Notes: generated from the sequence alone by a model not told the origin. 41,673 nt of DNA from Anaerolineales bacterium (GCA_020060235.1 JAGVAO010000045.1:1-41673), one strand, 5' to 3'. Positions 7,380 to 16,539 are shown, counted from the first letter of the stretch. Numbers and translations are program-made.

Positions 7380-8630
7380 ATGTCACAACTCGAAGCCACC
7401 ATCCGTAAAAATTTACCCTACAACGTCGCCATCGGACTGAGCGACGCCTCCTTCTTCGGCGTCGGCTGGGGGTTTGCCTCCTACGGCACCATCATCCCAC
7501 TTTTTGTCAGCACCATGACCGACTCGGCCATCCTCATCGGCCTGATTCCCGCCATCCACGCTGTCGGCTGGCAATTGCCACAACTGCTGACCGCCAACCG
7601 CGTGGCGCGCCTGCGGCGTTACAAGCCTATGGTCATGCTGATGACCATCCACGAGCGGGTTCCCATCCTGTTGATGGCTCTGGTTGCCTGGCTTTTACCC
7701 GCCACCGGGCCGGGACTCGCGCTCACCCTGACCTTTCTCCTGCTAATCTGGCAGGGACTCGGCTCGGGCGTCACCGCCAACGCCTGGCAAAGCATGATTG
7801 CCAAAATCATCCCATCCGAATACCGCGGCAGGTTCTTCGGCGTCCAGGCCGCCTTTGCCAACAGCCTGATTGCCGTCTCATCGATTCTCGCGGGGTACAT
7901 GCTCGGCTGGTTCGATGCGCCCAACAACTTTGCGCTTCTCTTCCTGATTGCCTCGCTGGCCTACGGGCTTTCCATGCTCATCCTGGGCTTTACCCGCGAA
8001 CCGGTTGACGAAGACAAAGAACTGCCCGCCGTGACCCGCTCACCCTTCGACGGCATGACCGCCATCCTCAAGCGCGACCGCAATTTTGCCTGGTTCCTGG
8101 CCCTGCGCATCCTCTTCCAGTTTGCCAGCATGGGCTTTGCCTTTTACATCGTCTACGGACTGCGCCGCTTCGACATGGACGGCATCACCGCCGGGTTGCT
8201 GACCGCCGCGGTGACCATTGCCCAGACCGTTGCCAACGTGGTCATGGGCTGGCTGGCCGACCGCTGGGGACACCGCAACATGCTCATCTTCGGCATGTTG
8301 ATGGTTTCGCTCAGTTCCATCCTGGCCTGGGCCGCCCCCAGCCTCGATTGGTTCTACGCCGTCTTCATCTTCTCCGGGCTGGCCAACGTCGCCTACTGGA
8401 CGATTGGCATGGCGATGACAGTCGAATTCGGCACCGAAGCCGAACGCCCGGTTTACATCGGCATGTCGAACACCCTGGTCGCCCCGGCCACCATCCTGGC
8501 CCCACTGCTGGGCGGCGTCATCGCCGACATTGCCGGGTACCAGACCACCTTCATGATTTCGGTTATCGGCGGGCTGGTCGCAGCGGCAATGCTGGTTTTC
8601 CTGATAAAAGACCCGAAGAAGATAAAATAA
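7380..8630 (+). CDS. MFS transporter
   Basis: 416-residue inner-membrane protein with about 12 hydrophobic segments in two halves separated by a charged loop (FTREPVDEDKELPAVTRSPFDGM). The second-half loop GWLADRWGHRN is the MFS A-like motif and SEYRGRFFGVQ is the equivalent conserved loop between early helices. Proton-coupled efflux or uptake of a small molecule is the family role; the substrate cannot be inferred. The start is supported by the leaderless promoter and by the conserved-looking N-terminus. It is followed by a palindromic repeat rather than a clear terminator. Confidence 0.9.
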   Translation: MSQLEATIRKNLPYNVAIGLSDASFFGVGWGFASYGTIIPLFVSTMTDSAILIGLIPAIHAVGWQLPQLLTANRVARLRRYKPMVMLMTIHERVPILLMALVAWLLPATGPGLALTLTFLLLIWQGLGSGVTANAWQSMIAKIIPSEYRGRFFGVQAAFANSLIAVSSILAGYMLGWFDAPNNFALLFLIASLAYGLSMLILGFTREPVDEDKELPAVTRSPFDGMTAILKRDRNFAWFLALRILFQFASMGFAFYIVYGLRRFDMDGITAGLLTAAVTIAQTVANVVMGWLADRWGHRNMLIFGMLMVSLSSILAWAAPSLDWFYAVFIFSGLANVAYWTIGMAMTVEFGTEAERPVYIGMSNTLVAPATILAPLLGGVIADIAGYQTTFMISVIGGLVAAAMLVFLIKDPKKIK

Positions 8631-8640
8631 ACTACGGCGC

Positions 8641-8727
8641 TTGTCATTTCGAAAGAGCCGCGCGGCGGCGACTGAGAAATCTTGCCGACGATAGGCAAAG
8701 ATTTCTCGCTGTCGCTCGAAATGACAA
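8641..8727. repeat. Dispersed palindromic repeat (GTCATTTCGA type)
   Basis: A long imperfect hairpin: TTGTCATTTCGA (8641-8652) pairs with TCGAAATGACAA (8716-8727), and GAGAAATCTTGCC (8674-8686) pairs with GGCAAAGATTTCTC (8694-8707) with a one-base bulge. This word family is a common intergenic repeat in several bacterial phyla. It fills most of the gap between the MFS and M24 genes. Confidence 0.85.
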
Positions 8728-8751
8728 ATGTACTAAAAAAAGGAAAACCTC

Positions 8752-9945
8752 ATGACCCTCGTTCAAGAAAAATCAAACCAGGCTGTTGAAATTCTCAAAG
8801 AAAAAGAAACCGACCTGTGGTTGACCTTCGTGCGCGAAACAAGCGGCGTGCGCGACCCGGCCCTGGATTTTATCCTCGGCCCCGGCGACCTGACCTGGGA
8901 AAGCGCCCTGATATTCACCCGCACCGGGCAGAAAATCGCCATCGTTGGCCGCTACGAAGCCGAGGAAGTGAGTCGCCTGGGCGTTTACGATGAAGTCATC
9001 GCCTACGATATCGCCCTGAGCGGCGTCCTGCGCGAGACACTGGACAGGCTCAACCCGCAGCAAATCGTCGTCAATTTCAGCCCCAACAACGTCCACGCGG
9101 ACGGGTTGACGCACGCCATGTACCTGAAGCTGTGCGCCTACCTGGAGGGCACGCCCTACGCTGAACGGCTGGTCAGCGCCGAGACAGTCATTTCGTCGCT
9201 GCGGGGGCGCAAAACCGCCGCTGAAACGGTAAAAATTAAACGGGCGGTCAAAATCACAGAGCAGATTTTCGCCGCCACGTTTGAGTACATCCGGGTCGGG
9301 ATGACGGAGAAAGAAGTGGCAGCATTCATGCACGCCAGGATGACGGAAGCAGCCGTCGGGTTTGCCTGGCCGCAGGGCTCGAATCCGGCCGTGAACAGCG
9401 GACCCGATTCAGTCGTCGGGCACGCCGGGCCGACCGATATAAAAATCGAGCCGGGACATTTGCTGCACTTCGATTTCGGGGTCAAGTTCGAAAACTACTG
9501 CTCCGACATCCAGCGTATGGTGTACGTGCTGCGCCCCGGCGAAACAGATGCACCCGCCGAGGTAAAGCGCGGCTTCGAGACAGTACGCGCGGCGGTGGAG
9601 GCCTGCCGGGCGGTGCTCAAGCCGGGCGTGGCAGGCAAGGATGCCGATGCCGCCGCGCGTAGGACGGTGGTTGCGGCGGGGTATCCAGAATATATGTACG
9701 GAACCGGCCACCAGTTGGGGCGCGTGGCGCACGATGGCGGCGCATTACTCGGGCCGCTGTGGGAGAAATACGGCGACCAGCCCAACCAATTTGTCGAAGC
9801 GGGCAATGTTTACACCATCGAGCCAGGGCTGGCGGTGCCGGGCTACGGCTACGTCGGCCTGGAGGAGGATGTGCTCGTCACCGAAAACGGCGCGGAGTAC
9901 CTGGGCAAACCGCAGCGGACGCTGGTTTTGCTGAAACCCGCATAG
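8752..9945 (+). CDS. M24 family Xaa-Pro peptidase
   Basis: 397-residue cytoplasmic metallopeptidase that would remove N-terminal residues ahead of proline. The creatinase-like N-domain covers about 1-150 and the pita-bread catalytic domain the rest. All five metal ligands are visible: Asp241 (HFDFGV), Asp252 (CSDIQR), His320 (GTGHQLG), Glu357 (YTIEPG) and Glu371 or Glu372 (GLEEDVLV). AAGGA upstream supports the start. It ends 3 nt from the stop codon of the convergent transglutaminase-like gene, leaving no room for a separate terminator. Confidence 0.93.
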   Translation: MTLVQEKSNQAVEILKEKETDLWLTFVRETSGVRDPALDFILGPGDLTWESALIFTRTGQKIAIVGRYEAEEVSRLGVYDEVIAYDIALSGVLRETLDRLNPQQIVVNFSPNNVHADGLTHAMYLKLCAYLEGTPYAERLVSAETVISSLRGRKTAAETVKIKRAVKITEQIFAATFEYIRVGMTEKEVAAFMHARMTEAAVGFAWPQGSNPAVNSGPDSVVGHAGPTDIKIEPGHLLHFDFGVKFENYCSDIQRMVYVLRPGETDAPAEVKRGFETVRAAVEACRAVLKPGVAGKDADAAARRTVVAAGYPEYMYGTGHQLGRVAHDGGALLGPLWEKYGDQPNQFVEAGNVYTIEPGLAVPGYGYVGLEEDVLVTENGAEYLGKPQRTLVLLKPA

Positions 9946-9948
9946 CGG

Positions 9949-10602
9949 CTACCCCGGACGATTGCCAAACGACTCGTCGAGATTGGTGTACATGGTTTCG
10001 GCAGCATAGGCCCGCTCACTGACAGGGCTCAGGCGCGCGGCCATGGCTGGCGTCACCAGCTGAATGGATGGGCGTCCATAGAAATGCCGGTCATACAACC
10101 GATTGGCCCCGGCTTCATCGCAAGCCCAGTCCAGGTGTGCATAGCGCGAAGCGTCCAGCGGGCGGGTATAGCCGCGCAGGGTTTTGGTCTTCCAGACGCT
10201 GCAATAATGCTCGAAATAAGTCATCACCAACTCGCGCAGGCTGCGGTAAACCGCTTCTCGAAAGCCCAGGTTAACGTAGTTTGATTTGGCAAGCGCGCCC
10301 CAGCGGCCTTCGTACTGGTAAAGGGCCAGGACGTGGTCATCGTCCTCACCGGGGTTGGGGGTCAGGTCAATTAACAGCGGACGGTGGCCCAGCCGCCAAA
10401 GCGCCAGTGCGGCCAGGAAGCCGCCATCGAGACAGTGGCATTGCCGGTCTAGCATGACATTTAAGGGTGAACGGTTTCTCTCCTCGCCAATATAGGGCAT
10501 CGAATCGAGAAAGCTCTGGATAGCAAACGGCGAATCGAGCGAGCACCACAATGAGCGTTCAGCGTCTGGCAGGTGGGATTCGAAATTGGACAGGAAAGTC
10601 AC
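9949..10602 (-). CDS. Transglutaminase-like cysteine protein, uncharacterised
   Basis: 217 residues from a GTG start. The GTG is preferred because AAGGAG stands 7 nt before it and a TAGAAT box at 10625-10630 predicts a 5-prime end near 10618; the ATG at 10623 would lie upstream of that transcript start. The core CHCLDGGFLAALALWRLGHRPLLIDL, followed by EDDDHVLALYQYEGRWGALAKSN, has the Cys-then-His order of transglutaminase-like folds; Cys57 and His90 are the candidate catalytic pair. Related proteins are widespread but, to my knowledge, uncharacterised. No signal peptide, so probably cytoplasmic. The substrate is unknown. Confidence 0.8.
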   Translation of the reverse strand: MTFLSNFESHLPDAERSLWCSLDSPFAIQSFLDSMPYIGEERNRSPLNVMLDRQCHCLDGGFLAALALWRLGHRPLLIDLTPNPGEDDDHVLALYQYEGRWGALAKSNYVNLGFREAVYRSLRELVMTYFEHYCSVWKTKTLRGYTRPLDASRYAHLDWACDEAGANRLYDRHFYGRPSIQLVTPAMAARLSPVSERAYAAETMYTNLDESFGNRPG

Positions 10603-10624
10603 AGGTTGGCTCCTTATTTTCATA

Positions 10625-10630
10625 ATTCTA
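10625..10630 (-). promoter_or_regulatory. -10 box deciding the GTG start
   Basis: TAGAAT on the minus strand; the start point about 7 nt downstream leaves a 16-nt leader that contains AAGGAG before the GTG at 10602. Confidence 0.5.
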
Positions 10631-10701
10631 GCATGGCCGCAATCATGCCAGGTTTTTGACACAATTTTGCCTGCGCCCGGGAAAACATGACCAAGGTAAC
10701 C

Positions 10702-10730
10702 TTGCGTTTTTGTTAGGTGCTATCTACAAT
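10702..10730 (+). promoter_or_regulatory. Promoter of the secreted nuclease gene
   Basis: TTGCGT (10702-10707), 17-bp spacer, TACAAT (10725-10730). The 5-prime leader is about 45 nt and contains GAGGAGAT before the ATG. Confidence 0.6.
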
Positions 10731-10781
10731 AAACATCTCGGTTCTCGATTTGGCCCATTCAACCCCAGAGGAGATAAATTC

Positions 10782-13700
10782 ATGAATAAATATTCTCATC
10801 GCGTGTTTGCCAGCCTGCTCATACTGGCACTCGCTGCAGCTCTGTTGCCCGTGCAGCCCGCAAGCGCTGCTACGCCAGCAGAGCTATTTTTTTCCGAGTA
10901 CATTGAAGGCTCCAGCAACAACAAGGCGCTCGAAATCTACAACGGAACCGGTGCCGCCATTGACCTGGCAGCCGAAAACTATAACGTACAAATGCACTTC
11001 AACGGCAATCCGACCGCCGGTTTGACCATCAACCTGACTGGCGTGGTCGCAGATGGCGATGTGTATGTCCTGGCCCACGCTTCTGCCAATGCCGCCATCC
11101 TCTCGCAGGCCGACCAGACCAACGGCGCGGGCTGGTTCAACGGGGATGATGCCGTTGTCCTGCGCAAAGGCACGACCGTACTTGATGTCATCGGCCAGAT
11201 TGGCTTCGACCCCGGTACGGAATGGGGCGCGGGGCTGGCCAGTACCGCTGACAATACCCTGCGCCGCAAAGCCGACATTTGCGCGGGCGATACCGATGGC
11301 AGCAACCCTTTCGACCCGGCCCAGGAATGGGATGGCTACGCGACAGATACTTTTAACGGGCTGGGAGCGCATACCAGCAATTGCAGCGGCACGCCCCCTG
11401 TTGATGATGCGCCCGAAATCATCAGCAGTTATCCGGCCAATGGCGCAGACGACTTCCCCATCAACGCAGACTTGACCATCACATTCAGCGAGCCAGTTGA
11501 CCTGGCAGGCAACTGGTTCAACCTGAACTGCTCAGCCAGCGGAATAGTCGCGGCAACCGTCAACGGCGGCCCGACCACCTTCACACTGGACCCGAATGTG
11601 GATTTGGTCAGCGGAGAAACTTGCACCCTGACTGTCTACGCAGCCAATATCAGCGACCAGGATACCAATGACCCGCCCGACAATATGGTCGTCGATTTTT
11701 CAGTCGGGTTCAGCACTCTCAATGTTTGCAGCCTTTCCTTCACACCCATTTACGATATTCAAGGCAGCGGATTGGCCGCCGCCATCACCGGCACAGTCAC
11801 CACTCAGGGCGTTGTCGTCGGCGACTTCGAAGGAAGCAGCGGTTTGCAGGGCTTCTATCTTCAGGATTTATCCGGCGATGGCAATCCGGCAACGTCAGAC
11901 GGCATTTTCGTTTTCACGGGCAACGCCAACCTGGTGAGCGAGGGTCAGGTAGTCCGTGTTACCGGCTTCGCGCGTGAACGATTCGACCAGACCACACTGA
12001 ACGGCTCGAACAGCAACGCTTCTGTGGTGCCGGCGGCAAACATCGTCTATTGCGGGACAGGCAGCATTACCCCGACTGAAATCTCGCTGCCGGTAACAAG
12101 CCTGAACGATTTGGAAGCCTACGAAGGTATGCTGGTCACCTTCCCACAGGAACTTTATATTTCAGAATACTTCAACTATGACCGCTTCGGCGAAATCGTG
12201 CTGACCACGCAGCGCTTCATGACCCCGACAGCCGAATTCGAACCCGGGCCGGATGCCGTCCAGGCCGCCCAGAACTTCCTGCTTAACCGCATCACGCTCG
12301 ACGATGCCCGCTCCGCCCAGAACCCCGACCCGGCCATCCACCCGAACGGGAGCGTCTTCGACCTGGATAATCTGTTCCGCGGCGGCGACATTCTGCGCAA
12401 TGTCACCGGCGTACTGGGCTACGACTTCAGCCTGTATCGCATCCAGCCCACCCAGGGCGCAGATTACACCCCAGCCAACCCGCGCACAGCCCAGCCGGAG
12501 GATGTCGGCGGCAACCTGAAAGTCGCATCCTTCAACGTGCTCAACTACTTCACCACGCTTAACAGCCGCGGCGCCAACACGCCCGAAGAATTTGCCCGCC
12601 AGCGCGCCAAGATTATCGCCGCCCTGGCTGCCATCGATGCCGATGTGGTTGGATTAATGGAAATCGAAAACAATACTGCCGCCATCGCAGACCTGGTGGA
12701 CGGCCTCAACGACAGCATGGGCCCAGGGACCTACGCTTATCTGGACACAGGCGTAATTGGCACCGACGAGATTAAAGTGGCCTTCATCTACAAACCCGCT
12801 TCGGTTTCGCTGGTTGGCAAATACGCCATCCTCGACTCGTCTGTCGACCCGCGCTTTATCGATACCAGGAACCGTCCGGCCCTCGCCCAGACCTTTATGG
12901 ATGACAGCACCGGCGGCATCTTCACCGTGGTGGTCAATCACCTTAAATCCAAAGGTTCGGCCTGTGACGGCGACCCCGACCTGGGTAACGGCGCAGGCAA
13001 CTGCAACCTGACACGCAAGGCCGCCGCCGAAGCGCTGGTGGACTGGCTGGCAACCGACCCGACCGGCAGCGGCGATGACGACTTCCTGATTATTGGCGAC
13101 CTGAACTCCTACGACAAGGAAGACCCGATTGACGCCATCCTGGCCGGTTCGGACGACATCCCCGGCACCGCCGACGACTACACAGACCTGGTCTATGCCT
13201 TTGAGGGCGAATACGCCTACTCGTACGTGTTCGACGGACAGTTGGGCTATCTAGACCACGCCCTGGCCAGCACCGGACTGGTGGACGAAGTTACCGGTGT
13301 AACCACATGGCACATCAACGCCGATGAAGCCGACCTGATTGACTACGACATGACCTTCAAACAGGATGCCCAGGACGCCATCTACGCCCCCGACCCGTAC
13401 CGCTCTTCCGACCACGACCCGGTTATCATCGGCCTGAACGTGTGCGACGAGATTGCCCCGACGCTCGAAGTATCAGTCACGCCTGATATACTCTGGCCGC
13501 CCAGGCACCAGTACGTGCAAGTCACAGCGACCGTCATCGCGGCTGACAATTTTGACCAGAACCCGACCGTCGAACTCGTTTCTATCACCTCCAACGAGCC
13601 GGATAACGGACTGGGTGACGGCGACACCGCCAACGACATTGTCATCCTGGATGACTTCACCATCCTGCTGCGCGCCGAGCGTTCTGCCCACGGCACAGGG

Positions 13701-13796
13701 CGTATTTACACGCTAACGTACAAAGTCACCGATGCCTGCGGCAACGAGACCTACGCAACGGCAACAGTCTTTGTACCCTTGAATCAAAAGAAGTAA
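10782..13796 (+). CDS. Secreted multidomain nuclease (LTD plus endonuclease/exonuclease/phosphatase domain)
   Basis: 1004 residues, ExeM/NucH-like. Signal peptide about 1-29 (ending ASAA). A lamin-tail domain follows (FFSEYIEGSSNNKALEIYNG), then a Big_5/Ig-like domain (APEIISSYPANGADDFPINA), an OB-like region (GTVTTQGVVVGDF), and an endonuclease/exonuclease/phosphatase domain from about 578 to 880 with SFNVLNYF, GLMEIENN, VVNHLKSKG, IIGDLNSYD and the terminal SSDHDPV. A further Ig-like domain closes the protein (885-1004). No cell-wall anchor is seen, so release outside the cell is likely; scavenging of extracellular DNA for nucleotides or phosphate is the probable role. GAGGAGAT fixes the ATG at 10782 rather than an upstream in-frame start at 10656. 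Confidence 0.93.
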   Translation: MNKYSHRVFASLLILALAAALLPVQPASAATPAELFFSEYIEGSSNNKALEIYNGTGAAIDLAAENYNVQMHFNGNPTAGLTINLTGVVADGDVYVLAHASANAAILSQADQTNGAGWFNGDDAVVLRKGTTVLDVIGQIGFDPGTEWGAGLASTADNTLRRKADICAGDTDGSNPFDPAQEWDGYATDTFNGLGAHTSNCSGTPPVDDAPEIISSYPANGADDFPINADLTITFSEPVDLAGNWFNLNCSASGIVAATVNGGPTTFTLDPNVDLVSGETCTLTVYAANISDQDTNDPPDNMVVDFSVGFSTLNVCSLSFTPIYDIQGSGLAAAITGTVTTQGVVVGDFEGSSGLQGFYLQDLSGDGNPATSDGIFVFTGNANLVSEGQVVRVTGFARERFDQTTLNGSNSNASVVPAANIVYCGTGSITPTEISLPVTSLNDLEAYEGMLVTFPQELYISEYFNYDRFGEIVLTTQRFMTPTAEFEPGPDAVQAAQNFLLNRITLDDARSAQNPDPAIHPNGSVFDLDNLFRGGDILRNVTGVLGYDFSLYRIQPTQGADYTPANPRTAQPEDVGGNLKVASFNVLNYFTTLNSRGANTPEEFARQRAKIIAALAAIDADVVGLMEIENNTAAIADLVDGLNDSMGPGTYAYLDTGVIGTDEIKVAFIYKPASVSLVGKYAILDSSVDPRFIDTRNRPALAQTFMDDSTGGIFTVVVNHLKSKGSACDGDPDLGNGAGNCNLTRKAAAEALVDWLATDPTGSGDDDFLIIGDLNSYDKEDPIDAILAGSDDIPGTADDYTDLVYAFEGEYAYSYVFDGQLGYLDHALASTGLVDEVTGVTTWHINADEADLIDYDMTFKQDAQDAIYAPDPYRSSDHDPVIIGLNVCDEIAPTLEVSVTPDILWPPRHQYVQVTATVIAADNFDQNPTVELVSITSNEPDNGLGDGDTANDIVILDDFTILLRAERSAHGTGRIYTLTYKVTDACGNETYATATVFVPLNQKK

Positions 13797-13811
13797 GTTC
13801 GAACCAGACAG

Positions 13812-13843
13812 AACGGGCGGAGCGCCATGCTCCGCCCGTTTTT
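13812..13843 (+). terminator. Intrinsic terminator of the nuclease gene
   Basis: AACGGGCGGAGC (13812-13823), loop GCCAT, GCTCCGCCCGTT (13829-13840), then a T run. Perfect 12-bp stem. Confidence 0.92.
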
Positions 13844-13896
13844 GGTTTAAAACCATCCATTCTGCTGGATTTTGTGGCTGCCTTGTTTTCCTCAAA

Positions 13897-13978
13897 CCAT
13901 CCACGAATCCTTTGGCAGACTCAGGACAAGTTTCTCACGAATGGACAGCCGCAAATTCGTGGCCGTGTTCGTGGATGG
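13897..13978. repeat. Nested inverted repeat in the 374-bp gap before the decarboxylase operon
   Basis: CCATCCACGAA (13897-13907) pairs with TTCGTGGATGG (13968-13978), and inside it CACGAAT (13936-13942) pairs with ATTCGTG (13955-13961). The rest of the gap 13797-14170 holds the terminator, an AT-rich stretch (about 14020-14085) and a possible TATACT -10 box at 14122-14127; no ORF is supported. Confidence 0.7.
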
Positions 13979-14170
13979 AGTGCGGTAAAACCACAAATTC
14001 CGTTAGAACCAATAAATTTCATCCATTCATCCTATTAATCTGACACAAATCATAAAAATTCCATTAATTTAATATGACTTTCACCTGACGGGCATCACTG
14101 GCAGGTTGGCGGGAGCGCGGCTATACTTTACACATATCCCTTCATATATTCCCGTGAAAAGGACTCCCCC

Positions 14171-15724
14171 ATGCCCGAAGAAGACCCTCGAATTTTGGAA
14201 CTCCGCTCGGTGCGCGCCAAAGCCCGCGCTGGCGGCGGACAAGACCGCATTGAGAAGCAACACGCCAAAGGCAAAGGCACGGCGCGCGAACGCATCGACG
14301 CCCTGCTCGACCCTGGCACCTTCAACGAACTGGAACCGTTCATCACCAGCGACAACGACGAGTTGGGCATGGCGCCCGAAAAATTCCTCGGCGATGGCGT
14401 GGTCAGTGGCTACGGACAAATCGAAGGTCGCCCGGTTTACGTCTACGCGCAGGATTTCACCATTTACGGCGGCACGCTCTCCGAGATGCAGAGCCACAAA
14501 ATCTGCCGCGTGATGGATTTGGCCCTGCGCAACGGCGCGCCTATCATCGGACTGATTGATTCGGGCGGCGCGCGCATCCAGGAAGGAATCAAAAGCCTGG
14601 GCGGCTACGCTGAAATCTTCCGGCGCAACGCCCAGTATTCGGGCGTCATCCCGCAAATCAGCGTCATGCTCGGCCCGTGCGCGGGCGGCGCGGCCTACTC
14701 GCCAGCCTTGCAGGATGTCATCATCATGGTCGAAAAACAGTCCTTCATGTTCCTGACCGGCCCGGAGGTCATCAAAGCCGTGACCGGCGAACAGGTGGAC
14801 CCCGAATCGCTGGGCGGTTCGGATATTCACATGTCGGTCAGCGGCACAGCTCACCTTGCCACCCGCAGCGAAGCCGAGGCGATTGCCCTGGCGCGACAGG
14901 TGGTTTCATATTTCCCATCCAACAACGTTGAAAATCCCCCCTTTAAGCCAACCAGCGACGACCCGCAGCGCGCGGACGACTTGCTCAACAGCATCGTCCC
15001 GCTCGACCCGAGCCACTCGTACTCAATGCACGAGGTCATTACCACCATTGTCGATAAAGACTCCTTCCTCGAAATCCAGCCCGAGTGGGCGCGCAACGCC
15101 GTCGTCGGCCTGGCACGGCTGGGCGGGCAGAGCGTCGGCATTGTGGCGCAGGAGCCTTCGGTCATGGCGGGCGTCATCGACATCGACGCCGCCGACAAGA
15201 TGACCCGCTTCGTGCGCATGTGCGACTGCTTCAATATTCCGCTGGTCACCTTTGTCGATTCGCCCGGCTTCCTGCCCGGCATCGCCCAGGAGCATGGCGG
15301 CATCATCCGTCACGGCGCGAAACTGCTGTACGCCTACTCCGAGGCCACCGTCCCGAAGGCGACTGTCATCACCCGCAAGGCCTACGGCGGCGCATATGTG
15401 GTCATGTCAAGCAAATACCTCGGCACCGACATCACCTACGCCTGGCCGAGCGCCGAAATTGCGGTCATGGGCGCAGAGGGCGCGGCCAACATTTTGTACC
15501 GCAAACAAATCGAGAGCGCCGAAAACCCCGCCGAAAAGCGCAAGGAAATGGCCGCGCTATACCGCGAAAAATTTGGCAATCCGTACTACGCCGCCGGGGC
15601 CGGTTACATCGACGACATCATCGAGCCCCGCGAAACCCGCGCCAAACTCATCGCCGCCCTTTCGGCCCTGCGCGACAAATACGCCCCCGCCCCGCCCCGC
15701 AAGCATGGGAATATTCCGGTCTAA
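14171..15724 (+). CDS. mmdA: Methylmalonyl-CoA decarboxylase, carboxyltransferase (alpha) subunit
   Basis: 517-residue crotonase-fold carboxyltransferase that moves the carboxyl group from an acyl-CoA, most likely (S)-methylmalonyl-CoA, to the biotin of the carrier subunit at the cytoplasmic face of the membrane. Signatures: KGKGTARERIDALLDPGTF near the N-terminus, the two oxyanion-hole Gly-Gly regions IDSGGARIQEG and GPCAGGAAYSPAL, and the C-terminal half FVDSPGFLPG and ITRKAYGGAYVVMSSK. Length fits MmdA; glutaconyl-CoA decarboxylase alpha is longer (about 587), and oxaloacetate decarboxylase uses a different fold. The downstream Na+-pump subunits exclude a plain propionyl-CoA carboxylase. 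AAGGA lies just upstream of the ATG. Substrate choice remains inferred. Confidence 0.92.
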   Translation: MPEEDPRILELRSVRAKARAGGGQDRIEKQHAKGKGTARERIDALLDPGTFNELEPFITSDNDELGMAPEKFLGDGVVSGYGQIEGRPVYVYAQDFTIYGGTLSEMQSHKICRVMDLALRNGAPIIGLIDSGGARIQEGIKSLGGYAEIFRRNAQYSGVIPQISVMLGPCAGGAAYSPALQDVIIMVEKQSFMFLTGPEVIKAVTGEQVDPESLGGSDIHMSVSGTAHLATRSEAEAIALARQVVSYFPSNNVENPPFKPTSDDPQRADDLLNSIVPLDPSHSYSMHEVITTIVDKDSFLEIQPEWARNAVVGLARLGGQSVGIVAQEPSVMAGVIDIDAADKMTRFVRMCDCFNIPLVTFVDSPGFLPGIAQEHGGIIRHGAKLLYAYSEATVPKATVITRKAYGGAYVVMSSKYLGTDITYAWPSAEIAVMGAEGAANILYRKQIESAENPAEKRKEMAALYREKFGNPYYAAGAGYIDDIIEPRETRAKLIAALSALRDKYAPAPPRKHGNIPV

Positions 15725-15726
15725 AT

Positions 15727-15771
15727 AGGTGTCAGGTGCGAGGTGCCAAGTGTCAGGAAAACCTGACACCT
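15727..15771. repeat. Inverted repeat between mmdA and mmdD
   Basis: AGGTGTCAGG (15727-15736) pairs perfectly with CCTGACACCT (15762-15771), and a second, closer copy GTGTCAGG (15750-15757) can pair with CCTGACAC across an AAAA loop. Two left arms compete for one right arm. It has no T tract, so it may act as a processing or stabilising hairpin within the operon or be a dispersed repeat. Confidence 0.8.
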
Positions 15772-15796
15772 GAACCCTGACATCCCAGGAGCTTTT

Positions 15797-16117
15797 ATGG
15801 AACTAATGACCAACGCACTCTGGATTACCCTCATCGGCATGGGGCTGACCTTTGGCGCGCTGGCGCTGTTTTGGGGCATGATGTGGGCGATTACGGCAAT
15901 GCCAGTTAAAGAAGATGCTGTAGAGCGGGATAGCATCCCACCCCACAAACAAGACCAAAAAGCCAAAGCCGCCGCAGTCGCCGTCGCCATCGCCCTGGCC
16001 GAACAGGAACAACAGCAAACCGCCTACTTCCCCATGCCCGAAACGGCTTTTGTCAGCGCCTGGCAGTTGGGCATGCGCACCCGCCAGATGTACCAGAAGG
16101 GTAGTAAATCAAAATGA
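15797..16117 (+). CDS. mmdD: Decarboxylase small membrane subunit (OadG-like, delta)
   Basis: 106 residues: one N-terminal membrane helix (about 8-34, LWITLIGMGLTFGALALFWGMMW), then a charged Ala/Gln-rich linker and a short C-terminal segment. This is the layout of the OadG/MmdD family, which holds the carboxyltransferase on the membrane subunit and helps assembly. Sequence similarity in this family is low, so operon position is the main support. AGGAG precedes the ATG. The stop overlaps the biotin-carrier start (ATGA at 16114-16117). Confidence 0.82.
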   Translation: MELMTNALWITLIGMGLTFGALALFWGMMWAITAMPVKEDAVERDSIPPHKQDQKAKAAAVAVAIALAEQEQQQTAYFPMPETAFVSAWQLGMRTRQMYQKGSKSK

Positions 16118-16539
16118 AATACACAGTCAAAATTGCGGATACCACCTACGAAGTCGAAATTGACGATTTAAATCGACGCCCAATCCTTGCCCGGATTGGG
16201 GACGAGACCTTTGAAGTGACTCCCGAAAACGGGACGAGCGTCCGCGCGGACTCCCCGCAGCCTGCTGCCGGTTCACAAACGGCGGCCCCGGCGAAGGGTG
16301 GAATGCCATCCGGCACGACGAGCGGGACCAGCGTCCTCGCGCCGCTGCCCGGCACGGTGACTGAGGTCAGCGTCAAGGCGGGCGACATTATCCAAAACGG
16401 TCAGCAGGTATGCGTCATCGACGCGATGAAGATGAAGAACGCCATCCGCGCCACGCGCGGCGGGACGATTGCTAAAGTGGCGGTGACGGTTGGACAGTCG
16501 GTGACGCACCGCCAGGTGCTGGTGGAGTTTGAAGCATGA
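16114..16539 (+). CDS. mmdC: Biotin carboxyl carrier (gamma) subunit
   Basis: 141 residues. An N-terminal beta domain (1-45), a short Ala/Gly/Thr-rich linker (46-72) and a C-terminal biotinyl domain. Biotin would be attached to Lys106 in DAMKMKN; the usual Glu before AMKM is replaced by Asp. The carrier shuttles carboxybiotin from MmdA to the Na+-pumping MmdB. The linker is much shorter than the long Pro/Ala linkers of many homologues. It overlaps its neighbours by ATGA on both sides, indicating translational coupling. No biotin ligase gene lies in the window. Confidence 0.93.
   Translation: MKYTVKIADTTYEVEIDDLNRRPILARIGDETFEVTPENGTSVRADSPQPAAGSQTAAPAKGGMPSGTTSGTSVLAPLPGTVTEVSVKAGDIIQNGQQVCVIDAMKMKNAIRATRGGTIAKVAVTVGQSVTHRQVLVEFEA

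Noticed and set aside
14081-14854. 257-codon minus-strand frame over the start of mmdA
   Set aside because: It is the antisense shadow of the carboxyltransferase gene and has no recognisable domain or Shine-Dalgarno.
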